Source: Candidatus Brachythrix odensensis (GTDB lineage: Bacteria; Chloroflexota; Anaerolineae; J036; Brachytrichaceae). Taken from it: 64,000 nt of DNA. The notes beneath the pieces were generated by a model. That model did not search any database. It had not been told where the DNA came from and saw only the letters and a list, made by a program, of their open reading frames with translations. This document shows, in pieces, positions 43,901-52,616 of the stretch. Position numbers and translations under genes: made by a program. Location: assembly GCA_016714465.1 (NCBI GenBank), contig JADKDT010000026.1:1-64000 (forward strand). Reading direction: 5' to 3'. How positions within the stretch are numbered: position 1 is the stretch's first letter; each line of letters begins with the position of its first letter.

Positions 43901-45100
43901 TCAGGAGCCTCTCACGAGCATGTCCAGCGCCGCGCCGGTCACCAGCGCCACCGAGATCGGCAGCGCGTCTTCGTTGATCTCGAAGCGCGGACTATGATGC
44001 GGCTCGTTCTTGTCCTCATCATCGTGGACGCCCGCGCCGATGAAGACATACGCCCCTGGCGCTGCCTTCAGAAAATGGGCGGCGTCCTCGGCCCCCATCG
44101 TACGGTGATCGGCGCTCATGTTGTCCGCCCCGACCAGCTCGCGGGCGCGCCCGCGGACGACCTCGGCCATCTTTGGATCATTCACCGTGGCCGGGTTGTA
44201 GACCTCGGGGAACCACAAAGTTGCCTCGCAGCCCAGCGCTGTCGCGATCCCCTGGGCGATTTCGGTCATACGCTGGCGGATCTGCAAGGCGACCGCGTCC
44301 TTGAACGAGCGCATCGTCCCGCCCATCGTAACCTTGTCCGGGATGATGTTGCCGACTGTTCCGCCGTGGAAGTAGCCCACCGTGACCACGGATTCGTCGA
44401 GCGGGTCGACATTCCGCGAGACGATGGTCTGCAGCGCGGTTACGATCTGAGCGCCGGCCACGATGGGATCGGCCCCGTAGTGGGGCGAGGCGCCATGCGA
44501 GCCGCGCCCGCGCACCACGATCTCGAACTTGTCGGCGATCGCCATGGTCGGGCCGTCGGTCATCAGGACCGTGCCCGTCCGGTCCTTGCTCGAGACGTGC
44601 ATCGACAGTGAGCGGGTGGCCCGGGGGTGCTCAAGCACGCCGTCGGCGATCATCGCGAGGGCGCCCGAGACGATCTCCTCGGCCGGCTGGAAGACGAACT
44701 TGGCGATGCCCTGCCACTGGTCGCGATGGCGGGCCAGCAGCTCAGCCACACCTAGACCAATCGCGGTGTGCGCGTCGTGGCCGCAGGCGTGCATGATGCC
44801 CGGAGTCAGGCTTTTGAACGGCACATTAACCTGCTCGTCGATCGGCAAGGCGTCCATGTCAAAGCGCAATAGGAGAGTCTCGCCATCCGTTGAGGCGCCC
44901 TCGAGCACTCCCACGACGCCGGTCTGGCCGATACCGCTCTGGGTCTCGTAGCCCAGCTCGGCCAGGCGCTTGGCCACGATTCCGGCCGTCCGCACTTCCT
45001 GGAAGCCGAGCTCGGGGTGGGCATGAAAATCGCGGCGCGTGGCGACCAGCGCCTCGCGCATCCCCTCGGCTTCGGACTTGAGTTGTTCGGTGCTGATCAT
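43901..45100 (-). CDS. M20D amidohydrolase (hippurate / IAA-amino acid hydrolase-like)
   Basis: 399 residues. M20D motifs: RRDFHAHPELGFQE, RFDMDALPI, IMHACGHDAHTAIGLG (metal-binding Cys and His), FQPAEEIVSGA, a GRGSHGASPHYGADPI lid motif and MGAEDAAHFLKAAPGAYVFIG. Typical length. The family hydrolyses N-acyl amino acids. Its ATG follows the ppk2 stop by two bases, so the two are co-transcribed. Substrate not deducible. Confidence 0.88.
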   Translation of the reverse strand: MISTEQLKSEAEGMREALVATRRDFHAHPELGFQEVRTAGIVAKRLAELGYETQSGIGQTGVVGVLEGASTDGETLLLRFDMDALPIDEQVNVPFKSLTPGIMHACGHDAHTAIGLGVAELLARHRDQWQGIAKFVFQPAEEIVSGALAMIADGVLEHPRATRSLSMHVSSKDRTGTVLMTDGPTMAIADKFEIVVRGRGSHGASPHYGADPIVAGAQIVTALQTIVSRNVDPLDESVVTVGYFHGGTVGNIIPDKVTMGGTMRSFKDAVALQIRQRMTEIAQGIATALGCEATLWFPEVYNPATVNDPKMAEVVRGRARELVGADNMSADHRTMGAEDAAHFLKAAPGAYVFIGAGVHDDEDKNEPHHSPRFEINEDALPISVALVTGAALDMLVRGS

Positions 45101-45102
45101 GG

Positions 45103-45906
45103 TTATTCGATGACGACCTTGCTCAGGTCATCCTTGTTCTCGGGAAACTTCATCTTGAGGTCTTTGAGCGTCTTGACCAGCACGGTGGAAATCACCAGGT
45201 CGCGATACCACTTGCGATTGGCCGGGACGATATACCAGGGCGCCCAGGGCGTGCTGGTCTGCTCGATTGCGTCGTTGTAGGCGTCGGTGTACTGATCCCA
45301 CAGCTTGCGCTCGGCCAGGTCGCCGACGGCAAATTTCCAGTGCTTTTCGGGATCGTCCAGGCGGGCTTGCAGGCGGGCCGCCTGTTCATCCTTGTCGATG
45401 TGGAGGAAGAACTTCAGGATGGTCGTGCCTTCATCCGCCAGCAGCTTCTCAAACGCATTGATATGCTCGTAGCGCCGGCTCCACACCTCTTTGGGCGCGA
45501 GATTGTGGACGCGCACCACCAGCACATCCTCGTAATGGCTGCGGTTGAAGATGACCATTTCGCCTTTGCCCGGGGCCTGCTGATGCACCCGCCAAAGATA
45601 GTCATGGTCGAGTTCGACCGAGGAGGGTGCCTTGAAGGCCGCCACTCGCACGCCCTGCGGGTTGACCCCGTCAAAAACGGAGCGAATGACGCCGTCCTTG
45701 CCGGCCGTATCCATCGCCTGCAGCACGACGAGCACCTTGTGTTTGTGTTCCCCGTAGAGCAAGTCCTGCAGCGCTTCGAGATCGTCGTTGATCTTGGCGA
45801 CCTTGGCCCGCCCCTGTTCCTTGTCGCCCTTGAATTCGCTTTGATCGTCGGGATCCCATTTGCTCAGGCGCACCTTGGCGCCAGGCTTCACACGGTATTT
45901 GTCCAT
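45103..45906 (-). CDS. ppk2: Polyphosphate kinase 2 family protein
   Basis: 267 residues. Walker A VLVVLQAMDTAGKDG near residue 60, FKAPSSVELDHDYLWRVHQQAPGKGEMVIFNRSHYEDVLVVRV, with NRSHYED as the conserved Walker B region, the lid RLQARLDDPEKHWKFAVGD, and the C-terminal APWYIVPANRKWYRDLVIS. Uses polyphosphate to phosphorylate nucleotides; size and pattern fit the class that handles AMP and ADP. Strong SD (AGGAGG) before the ATG. Coupled to the M20D gene. Confidence 0.9.
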   Translation of the reverse strand: MDKYRVKPGAKVRLSKWDPDDQSEFKGDKEQGRAKVAKINDDLEALQDLLYGEHKHKVLVVLQAMDTAGKDGVIRSVFDGVNPQGVRVAAFKAPSSVELDHDYLWRVHQQAPGKGEMVIFNRSHYEDVLVVRVHNLAPKEVWSRRYEHINAFEKLLADEGTTILKFFLHIDKDEQAARLQARLDDPEKHWKFAVGDLAERKLWDQYTDAYNDAIEQTSTPWAPWYIVPANRKWYRDLVISTVLVKTLKDLKMKFPENKDDLSKVVIE

Positions 45907-46027
45907 TACGGCCTCCTGACTAGATTCTATCGGAAACGCAATCCCTCGCCCTGTCGTACGCATGGCTACTGCAAAGTCAGCTGTTCTCCGGCTGAAGCCC
46001 AGCCGCACCAACCATGCGCAAAGCAAT

Positions 46028-46090
46028 TTGCAGGAGAACGGGAGAACGGGAGGGTAAATGTCCTCTCCCGTTCTCTCGTTCTCCTGCAAG
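46028..46090. repeat. Purine-rich palindrome
   Basis: TTGCAGGAGAACGGGAGAAC and GTTCTCTCGTTCTCCTGCAA around TAAATGTCC. Lies in the 300-bp gap between ppk2 and the GNAT gene; apart from it I see nothing there. Confidence 0.7.
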
Positions 46091-46207
46091 CGGCTATAGA
46101 CAGCCGATGATTGGCGCGTATGGCACCGTTGCGGGATTCCTACAAGAGCCATGCCGGCGCAGCCGGGGCGGGGGATTTCGTCTCCAGTATCGTGAGTTCG
46201 CTTAACG

Positions 46208-47101
46208 TCACGGCGTGCGGAAGCCGAGGAATTGGTCGGTGACGAGAAAGCCGGCGGACTGATAGAAGTCCACGTTGTGCGCTTTGCAATACACCAGCCC
46301 CTCGCGCATGCCGCGTTCGCGCATCCGGCGCAGCCCCTCGAGCAGGACGGCCCGGCCATAGCCTTTGCGCCGATATGCGGGCCGTGTCCCGACCGGTTCG
46401 AACTCGCCCACCCGATTGACCGGATCGAGCCAGCACACGCAATAGGCGGCGAAGGTGCCGCCGGGAAGCGCGACCGCAAGATCCAACTCGGGTTCATAGC
46501 CGGGCGCGCCGCGGGTGAGGGCGTATCCCTCCGCCGTCACCCTGGAGGGCGCCCACACTTCGCGGTGAATCGAAACGCGCTCGGGATACTCCGCTTCGCC
46601 GGCCACCGCGCGCACCACCGCGCCGTCCGTCAGGTCGACCCTCTCCACTGGATCGACCAGTGGGCGGATCAGGATGGCGAGGTCATCGCCATTCGGCACA
46701 AACCCGTGTGAGCGCAACCAGGAGATGGTGGCCGTGTCGCTCTCGGCCGCGGCTGTGGTGATGGCGGGCGTCGGCTCGCCCGCTGCCCCAGGCCCGGCGC
46801 GCTCCGCGAGCGCCCAGGCCAGCATCTCGTCCTCAAGCATTCCCGTCCCGCGCAGGGACGGCAGCACCTGCATCATGAGGTCGGTGAGGCGATAAAGACG
46901 GGCAAAGCCGGCCACACCGCCACGCGCGTCAAACCAGATCCGGTGATCGCGCTGGGGATTCATCTGGGTATGCATGCGCATCCCCCACAGCAGGTCGCCG
47001 ACGTGCAAATAGGCGGCCCGGCCGTGCGGGCGGGACGCCATCAGAAAATCCTTGAGGCGCTCGACGTCGGCATCGTCGACGAGGTTGCGCTGATGAAACA
47101 T
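46208..47101 (-). CDS. Tandem-domain GNAT acetyltransferase, adjacent to clpS
   Basis: 297 residues from MFHQRNLVDDADVERLKDF, preceded by AGGTG nine bases upstream; a GTG directly behind the clpS stop (47113) is an alternative start. The N-terminal half (~1-130) is a degenerate GNAT fold, the C-terminal half has GEFEPVGTRPAYRRKGYGRAVLLEGLRRM, the R-x-x-G-x-G/A acetyl-CoA loop, and NVDFYQSAGF. Family members act on small molecules or protein N-termini. The clpS stop lies 12 bases before the ATG, so they form an operon with clpS first. Confidence 0.82.
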   Translation of the reverse strand: MFHQRNLVDDADVERLKDFLMASRPHGRAAYLHVGDLLWGMRMHTQMNPQRDHRIWFDARGGVAGFARLYRLTDLMMQVLPSLRGTGMLEDEMLAWALAERAGPGAAGEPTPAITTAAAESDTATISWLRSHGFVPNGDDLAILIRPLVDPVERVDLTDGAVVRAVAGEAEYPERVSIHREVWAPSRVTAEGYALTRGAPGYEPELDLAVALPGGTFAAYCVCWLDPVNRVGEFEPVGTRPAYRRKGYGRAVLLEGLRRMRERGMREGLVYCKAHNVDFYQSAGFLVTDQFLGFRTP

Positions 47102-47113
47102 CGCCCGGGACAC

Positions 47114-47428
47114 CTACTCGTCTGGCATCACGCTGAAGCGGAGCGGAAACTTCGCGCCGCTGGCCGCGGCGCGGGCCTTCTTCACCAGATCGCGGGCAAT
47201 GGGCTCGGGACATACAACGACCAGCGCCCGGCCATTGATGTGGGCCGAATACATGACCGCCTCGGAATCTTCGAAGCTGAGGTTGAAGATCTGCATCAGC
47301 ACATCGACGACAAAATCCATTGGGGTGACATCGTCGTTGTGGATCATGACGCGATAGGGCGGCTCGACCTTGAACACCAGTTCGAGCTTCTTCTTTACCT
47401 TGATCTCAGGCGGGGCCGTCGTTGTCAT
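47114..47428 (-). CDS. clpS: ATP-dependent Clp protease adaptor ClpS
   Basis: 104 residues. PPYRVMIHNDDVTPMDFVVDVL contains the N-D-D of the N-degron pocket; AVMYSAHINGRALV supplies the conserved His and GRA motif; the C-terminus FPLRFSVMPDE is typical. Delivers proteins with destabilising N-terminal residues to ClpAP or ClpCP. The clp ATPase gene is not nearby; the neighbour is a GNAT enzyme. Confidence 0.93.
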   Translation of the reverse strand: MTTTAPPEIKVKKKLELVFKVEPPYRVMIHNDDVTPMDFVVDVLMQIFNLSFEDSEAVMYSAHINGRALVVVCPEPIARDLVKKARAAASGAKFPLRFSVMPDE

Positions 47429-47468
47429 GTGGGCGGATTTTACATGCGCCGATGGCGCACGGAAAAAT

Positions 47469-47511
47469 CCCGAAGAGATGCCCACGGCTCCGCCGTGGGC
47501 GTCTCTTCGGG
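47469..47511. terminator. Perfect hairpin downstream of the Fes-like esterase
   Basis: CCCGAAGAGATGCCCACGGC, complemented after TCC, 43 bp. Lies 8 bp past the esterase stop (minus strand) and before clpS; likely terminator without U-tract. Confidence 0.55.
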
Positions 47512-47519
47512 CACCTTTG

Positions 47520-48596
47520 CTAATGGGGCGGGAACAAAAACTCGAGTCCCCTGGACACGTCATCACGCCAGGCCGGGTAGTTGTGGCCGGCCGAGTACTC
47601 GCGGTAGGCGTGCGCGTAGCCGCGCTTGCGGAGGAGATCGCGCATGCGCCGGTTGCAGGCCGCCAGATCCTCGTAGCTCCCGACATCCATCCAGATCTTC
47701 AGCGCGGCCGGGTCGGCGTGGCGGGCGAGATCGAAGACGGCCAGATCGTCGGAGCGCTCGCGGTGCATGTCGGTGGAAAAGGCCCCCGACTGGCTGAGCA
47801 CCCGGCCAAACGTGTTGGGCGCGCGCAGGCCGGCGTAGAGCGCCATCACCCCGCCCATCGAGGCGCCCATGACGGCGTGGGCGCCCGGCGCGTCCACCAG
47901 CGGCAACTGCGTCGCGGCCAGTGGCACAACGATGTCACGCAATAGCCCAACTGTCGCATCGCTACAGGCGTACTCGAGGTAGCGGGCCGAACGGCTGCAG
48001 TTGATCATCGCCAGGGCCACCGGCGCAACGCGGCCTTGCGCGATCAGGTTGTCGACGATGACGGGCAGCCGTGCCCGGCGCAGATAGTCGCGGCCGTCAA
48101 GGACCACGATGAGCGGTGTGGGTTCTTCCACCGGCGGACGGTAAAGCCAAAGCTCGCGCGAGGTCCCGGCGATGAGCTCATCGGCGATGAGCGTGTGCCG
48201 GGTGACCTCGCCCCGGGCGATACCGCGGGCCGCGCGGAGCAGCGCCGATGGGGCCGCTTCGGGCCCATAAAAGAAGCTGTTCCGGCTGTCGACACCATTA
48301 AAAGTGCCGCGTGCGTTCAGCGGGTCGGTGCTCTTGCGTGTGCCGGTGAAAAGGGCGTACTCCATGTAGACGTCGCGCGGGAACGCGCGGGCGAGCGTCC
48401 AAAGTCCAGGCGCGACCTCGATCATGTTGGTCCCGGCCTGCGGGTCGTCCTGGCGCGCCCAGCCGTCGAAATCGCCGGAGAGGCGAACCGACCGGCGTGA
48501 TTCGCGCACAAAAGTCGCGGTGATCTGGTCGCCCGGGCCGTCATCGATCAGGGGCGTGCCCTCGCGACGGGCGCGGGCGAGGAGGGGATGGGTCAT
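47520..48596 (-). CDS. Fes-like esterase (enterochelin esterase family) with N-terminal early-set domain
   Basis: 358 residues. N-terminal Ig-like domain (ATFVRESRRSVRLSGDFDGW, as in CBM48/Fes_N) to ~115, then the alpha/beta hydrolase: REVWLYRP-type start, PLIVVLDGRDY, APVALAMINCSRSARYLEYAC, nucleophile HAVMGASMGGVMAL (G-x-S-x-G) and EYSAGHNYPAWRDDV with the catalytic His. Family members hydrolyse siderophore or related esters. No signal peptide. TACAAT six bases before the ATG suggests leaderless expression. Confidence 0.83.
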   Translation of the reverse strand: MTHPLLARARREGTPLIDDGPGDQITATFVRESRRSVRLSGDFDGWARQDDPQAGTNMIEVAPGLWTLARAFPRDVYMEYALFTGTRKSTDPLNARGTFNGVDSRNSFFYGPEAAPSALLRAARGIARGEVTRHTLIADELIAGTSRELWLYRPPVEEPTPLIVVLDGRDYLRRARLPVIVDNLIAQGRVAPVALAMINCSRSARYLEYACSDATVGLLRDIVVPLAATQLPLVDAPGAHAVMGASMGGVMALYAGLRAPNTFGRVLSQSGAFSTDMHRERSDDLAVFDLARHADPAALKIWMDVGSYEDLAACNRRMRDLLRKRGYAHAYREYSAGHNYPAWRDDVSRGLEFLFPPH

Positions 48597-48602
48597 GTGA
48601 AC

Positions 48603-48608
48603 ATTGTA
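48603..48608 (-). promoter_or_regulatory. -10 hexamer, leaderless geometry
   Basis: TACAAT on the minus strand, six bases before the ATG at 48596. Confidence 0.5.
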
Positions 48609-48616
48609 GGCTTACC

Positions 48617-48766
48617 TCATCCGTCATCCGTCATCCGTCATTGTGCGCCGGGCTTTCGCTTTTCAACAGAAGAAGGGAAGAAAAGAAGTTTCCCATTTCC
48701 CTCCCTTCTTCCTTTCTTCTGTTGATTTCCCGAGCCCGCTGAACAATGACGGATGACGTATGACGG
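48617..48766. repeat. Nested palindrome, family A copy 3
   Basis: Outer CATCCGTCATCCGTCATT against AATGACGGATGACGTATGAC; inner AACAGAAGAAGGGAAGAAAA against CCCTTCTTCCTTTCTTCTGTT. Occupies the gap between two divergent leaderless-type promoters, so it is not a terminator here. Confidence 0.8.
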
Positions 48767-48790
48767 GCATGATGGGTGACAAATCCCGCC

Positions 48791-48796
48791 TACAAT
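48791..48796 (+). promoter_or_regulatory. -10 hexamer of the MazG fusion gene, leaderless geometry
   Basis: TACAAT seven bases before the ATG at 48804. Confidence 0.5.
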
Positions 48797-48803
48797 TCGA
48801 GCG

Positions 48804-50215
48804 ATGTTGACCCTGATGGGCCTTGGGCCCGGCGATGCCAGCCTGATCACCCGCGAAGCCTGGGCGGCCCTCGAAGCCGCTGACGCGATCGTGCTGCGCA
48901 CGCGCCGCCATCCCGCGGTGGCCGGCCTGCCGGCCCGCCTCAGGCGCCGCTCGTTCGACCGTTTCTACGACAGCAGTGACGACTTCGACGCGGTGTATGC
49001 CCGCATCGTCGAGGCCGTGCTGAAACTGGCCCGCAAGGGCGATGTCATCTACGCGGTCCCGGGTCATCCGCTGGTGGGCGAGGCGACGGTGCCTCTGCTG
49101 CTGGCGGGCGCGCGCGAGGCAGGTATCCCGACCCGGATCATCGCCGGGCTGTCCTTCATTGAGCCCAGCCTGGAGGCGCTGGCCCTCGGCGAGGCCGCTC
49201 GGGGCGTGCCGCAGGTTGACCCGCTCGAGGGACTGCAGATGTGCGACGCGCTTGACCTGGCCAGCCTGCATCACCCGCCGCTCAACCCCGACAAACCGGC
49301 CCTGATCGCCCAGATCTATTCGCGCGCGATCGCGTCCGAGGTCAAGCTCACCCTGATGAACCAGTACCCGCCCGAGCATCCCGTGCGGGTTGTCAACGCC
49401 GTTGCTGCGCGCACGCGCGCGCCAACGCTCGAACTTGCGCTGCACGCGCTTGACCGGGGCGAACATTTTGACCACTTGAGTTCGCTGTATGTGCCGGCCA
49501 TCCCGCGCCTGGGCGGCTGGGGCGGGTCGAGTTTTGAAGAGCTGCAGGAGACCCTGGCCCGTCTGCGCGCGCCGGACGGCTGCCCGTGGGACCAGAAGCA
49601 AACCCATGCCTCACTCCGCGAGTCGCTGCTGGAGGAGGCCTGCGAAGTTCTGGACGCCATCGACGCCGACGATCCGCAGGCGCTCAAAGAAGAGTTGGGC
49701 GACCTGCTTTTCAACGTGATTTTTCACACCCAGCTGGCGACTGAGGAAGAAACGTTTCGCATGACCGATGTCATCGCCGAGGTCGACGCGAAACTGAAGC
49801 GCCGCCATCCACATGAGCGGCCCGCGCCTCCGCCCTGGACGGCGTGTCCTCGGCCCTGCCCGCCCTGGCCCAGTCGCAGAAGTTGCAGCAACGGGCCGAG
49901 CGGGCGGGTTTCAAGTGGGAGACGACGGCCCAGCGACTGCGCAAAGTGCGCGAGGAACTCCGCGAGGTCATCGCCGCGCGCGAGCCCGAGCACCAGACCG
50001 AAGAGCTGGGCGATCTGCTCTTCACCCTGGTCAATTACGCCATCGCCCACGGCATCGATGCCGAGCTGGCCCTGCGCGGGGCCAACCGCAAGTTTGGGCG
50101 GCGCTTTCGCGGGGTCGAGCAGTTGGCCCGCGCGCGGGGAATGGACATGAAGGCCGAACCCGTGAGCCGGCTCATGGCCTTGTGGCGCGAGGCCAAGGCG
50201 GCCCAGGCCACATGA
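48804..50215 (+). CDS. mazG: Tetrapyrrole-methylase / MazG fusion (YabN-type); internal deletion plus frameshift
   Basis: The N-terminal domain (~1-220) is a tetrapyrrole methylase fold: MLTLMGLGPGDASLITREAW, YAVPGHPLVGEATV, PTRIIAGLSFIEPSLEAL. From ~235 the MazG NTP pyrophosphatase follows: LRAPDGCPWDQKQTHASLRESLLEEACEVLDAI, EELGDLLFNVIFHTQLA, KLKRRHPH. Here the usual V-F-G-D...N-W-x-x-x-K-x-x-E linker (~25-30 residues) is absent and the frame changes near 49815, resuming as RASALDGVSSALPALAQSQKLQQRAERAGF and the second EELGDLLFTLVNYA domain. Each half keeps E-x-x-E-x(n)-E-x-x-D. The stop overlaps the phosphoesterase start (ATGA). Known role: hydrolysis of non-canonical NTPs. Confidence 0.85.
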
Positions 50216-51108
50216 AGCTGGCGGTGCTCTCGGACATTCACGCCAACTACCGCGCCCTGGAGGCCGTTGGCGCCGATATCGACGACTGGGGGCCGGACGT
50301 CGTGGTCGTGGCCGGTGATATCGTCAACCGCGGCCCGCGGCCAGTGGACTGCCTCAGTTATGCGCAGACTCGGGCGCGGGAGGATGGCTGGCTGCTCGTG
50401 CGCGGCAATCACGAGGACTACGTCATCCGGCATGCCTCTCCGGATGCCCCGCGCGAAGGCCCGCTGGCCGACATGTTTCGCGCGTCGTTCTGGACGTACT
50501 CCAAACTGCGCGGCGACGTTGGTCCGCTCGAGGCAATGCCGTATGGGATTGAGTTCGGGGCAGCGCTCGATGCGCCGGTAGACGAGGACCCCGAGAGACG
50601 GATGCTCCGCCTGCCGGCGCTGGCGCCGGGCGCCGGTCTCGTCCGGATCGCCCACGCCTCGATGTTGCACAACCGCGACTGCATTTTTCCCGACACGCCG
50701 GATGACGACCTGGCTGAGAAACTGGGCACACCCGCGCCAACGCTATTTTGCGTTGGGCACACCCACATGCAGGTTTTGCGCAGGCTGAACGGGACGTTGG
50801 TGATCAATGCCGGCGCGGTCGGCATGCCCTTTGACGGCGATCCGCGGGCGGGATATGCCCGCTGCGAGTTCCGCGACGGCGCATGGGCGGGGGAGCTCGT
50901 GCGGCTGGACTATGACCGGGCCAGGGCGGAGTGCGACTTCGCCGATACCGGCTATCTGGTTGAGGGGGGTCCGCTGGCGCGCTTGCAGGTCATCGAGCTG
51001 CGCGAAGCGCGCTCACAGCTTTTCCAATGGGCATCACGCTACGAAAAACTCGTCCTCGAAGGCGTCCTGTCGATGGACGCCTCGGTGGACGAGTTTTTGA
51101 GCGCCTAG
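50212..51108 (+). CDS. Metallophosphoesterase (YfcE/DevT-like)
   Basis: 298 residues. Binuclear-metal motifs in order: LAVLSDIHANYRALEAV (D-x-H), VVVVAGDIVNRGP (G-D), LVRGNHEDYV (G-N-H-E), TLFCVGHTHMQVLRRL (G-H-T-H). Calcineurin-like phosphoesterase; members of this subgroup hydrolyse phosphodiesters or phosphoproteins. Coupled by ATGA to the MazG fusion gene, hinting at a shared nucleotide-cleaning role. Confidence 0.88.
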   Translation: MKLAVLSDIHANYRALEAVGADIDDWGPDVVVVAGDIVNRGPRPVDCLSYAQTRAREDGWLLVRGNHEDYVIRHASPDAPREGPLADMFRASFWTYSKLRGDVGPLEAMPYGIEFGAALDAPVDEDPERRMLRLPALAPGAGLVRIAHASMLHNRDCIFPDTPDDDLAEKLGTPAPTLFCVGHTHMQVLRRLNGTLVINAGAVGMPFDGDPRAGYARCEFRDGAWAGELVRLDYDRARAECDFADTGYLVEGGPLARLQVIELREARSQLFQWASRYEKLVLEGVLSMDASVDEFLSA

Positions 51109-51119
51109 GCGCATTGGTA

Positions 51120-51164
51120 TCCGGAGACAACATCCCCCGCGAAGCGGGGGATGTTGTCTCCGGA
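51120..51164. terminator. Bidirectional hairpin terminator
   Basis: TCCGGAGACAACATCCCCCG and complement around CGAAG; followed on + by ACGATTTTTAG. Lies between convergent phosphoesterase and ABC substrate-binding genes. Confidence 0.75.
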
Positions 51165-51175
51165 ACGATTTTTAG

Positions 51176-52561
51176 CTAAAAGCCGAGCGCGGCGATGTCC
51201 TTCTTGACGGGCTCGCCTTCCTTCTCAAGCTGGGCGGTGATGTCCTTCCACACGGTCAGGGCATCTTCCTTGCCGACCACGATGCGCTCCAGACCTTTGC
51301 CGATGATCTGGTCGCCGCCGGGGATGAAGACGCGCGCGCCGTCCTGGGCCCGGGTCTTGGGCAGTTGATCGACGGCCGTCTTGGCCTGGGGGGTCTTGGC
51401 GAAGAAGGCCTTGTAGCTGTCGGTGTCCGCCGTGGTCTTGCGCACGGGCATGTAGCCAGTGTTCTGCGAGAAGTAGGCGCCGCCCACAGCGCCGGTTGCG
51501 TAGTTGATGAACTTCATCGCCGCCTGTGACTTCTCCTTGGAAGCGGTGGCCAGGATGCCGATGCCGGAGCCGCCCGTGCAGCAGCCGAAGTTCTTCTCCA
51601 TCGGCAGGAAGGCCGTGCCGACCTTGAACTGAGCGTCCTTGAGCACGCCGCCGAGGCTGCCGGTGGACAGAACCGCCGACGCCGCCAACCCGGAGATGAA
51701 GTCCTTCTGCGGGTCGGTGGTCAGGTGGGCCCATTTGCCCTTGTTGACGCTGTCGGACATGAACTGGGCCGCCCGGACGGTGTCCGGCTCGGTGAGCATG
51801 TACTTGGTCAGCCCGGCATCGCTGTAGCCGCCGCCGAACTGCCAGGCCGTGCACATGAACACCCAGGCGTTGTACGAGGCCGCATTCGAATGGGCAAAGG
51901 CCGAGACCTTCAACGTGTCGCCTTCCTTCTTGATGAGCTTGGGCGCCATGTCGACGTACTCTTGCCAGGTCGCGGGCGGCTTCTGCAGGCCGGCCGCGGC
52001 ATACATGTCCATGTTGTAGTAGAACAGCGGCGTCGAGCGGGCATAGGGGATCCAGTACTGCACGCCCTTGCGCACGCCTTCATTCCACAGCGATTCGACG
52101 AACTCGCTGGAATTCAGCTTCTCGGCGGTGATGTAGTCGTTCATGGGCTGGAGGGCCTTGGCCCGCACGAACTTGAACCACCACACATCCGAGAGCAGGG
52201 ACATATCGGGCGCCTGCTTGGCCGCGAGTGCGTTGGTGAGCTTGTTGGCCGTCTCCTCGTAGTTCCCCTGGACCTGGACGACGACCTTGACGTCCTTCTG
52301 GGACTCGTTGAATTTGGCAACGACTTCGCCGTCGGTCTTCTCGTTGACGCCACCGCTGAAGCCCCAATACACGACTTCGACGGTCGAGCCGGGGTTCTTC
52401 ACGACGACGGGGGCGGTTGCGGCGGGCGCGCTGGTCGGGGCGGGCGCGGCACCCGTCCCGCAGGCGGCCAGGGCCGCGGCGCCCGCGCCAAATCCGATTC
52501 CGCGCAGCAAGCGGCGGCGCGAGATCGGCGCATTGAGCAGGGTCTTCTGTAGCTTGGACAT
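51176..52561 (-). CDS. Carbohydrate ABC transporter substrate-binding lipoprotein (UgpB-like)
   Basis: 461 residues from MSKLQKTLLNAPISRRRLLRG, preceded by AAAGGAG. The N-terminus holds a twin-arginine-type S-R-R-R-L-L motif, a hydrophobic stretch and a lipobox A-L-A-A-C-G, so it is probably a Tat-exported lipoprotein. An Ala/Pro/Thr linker follows, then a family 1 solute-binding fold (EVVYWGFSGGVNEKTDGEVVAKFNES, RSTPLFYYNMDMYAAAGLQKPPATW). Last gene of permease-permease-binding protein. No ATPase gene in the window. Confidence 0.88.
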   Translation of the reverse strand: MSKLQKTLLNAPISRRRLLRGIGFGAGAAALAACGTGAAPAPTSAPAATAPVVVKNPGSTVEVVYWGFSGGVNEKTDGEVVAKFNESQKDVKVVVQVQGNYEETANKLTNALAAKQAPDMSLLSDVWWFKFVRAKALQPMNDYITAEKLNSSEFVESLWNEGVRKGVQYWIPYARSTPLFYYNMDMYAAAGLQKPPATWQEYVDMAPKLIKKEGDTLKVSAFAHSNAASYNAWVFMCTAWQFGGGYSDAGLTKYMLTEPDTVRAAQFMSDSVNKGKWAHLTTDPQKDFISGLAASAVLSTGSLGGVLKDAQFKVGTAFLPMEKNFGCCTGGSGIGILATASKEKSQAAMKFINYATGAVGGAYFSQNTGYMPVRKTTADTDSYKAFFAKTPQAKTAVDQLPKTRAQDGARVFIPGGDQIIGKGLERIVVGKEDALTVWKDITAQLEKEGEPVKKDIAALGF

Positions 52562-52616
52562 CCTAAGTACTCCTTTTCGCCGGGCCGCGCATGCGCCGCC
52601 CGGCATTGGCGAAACA

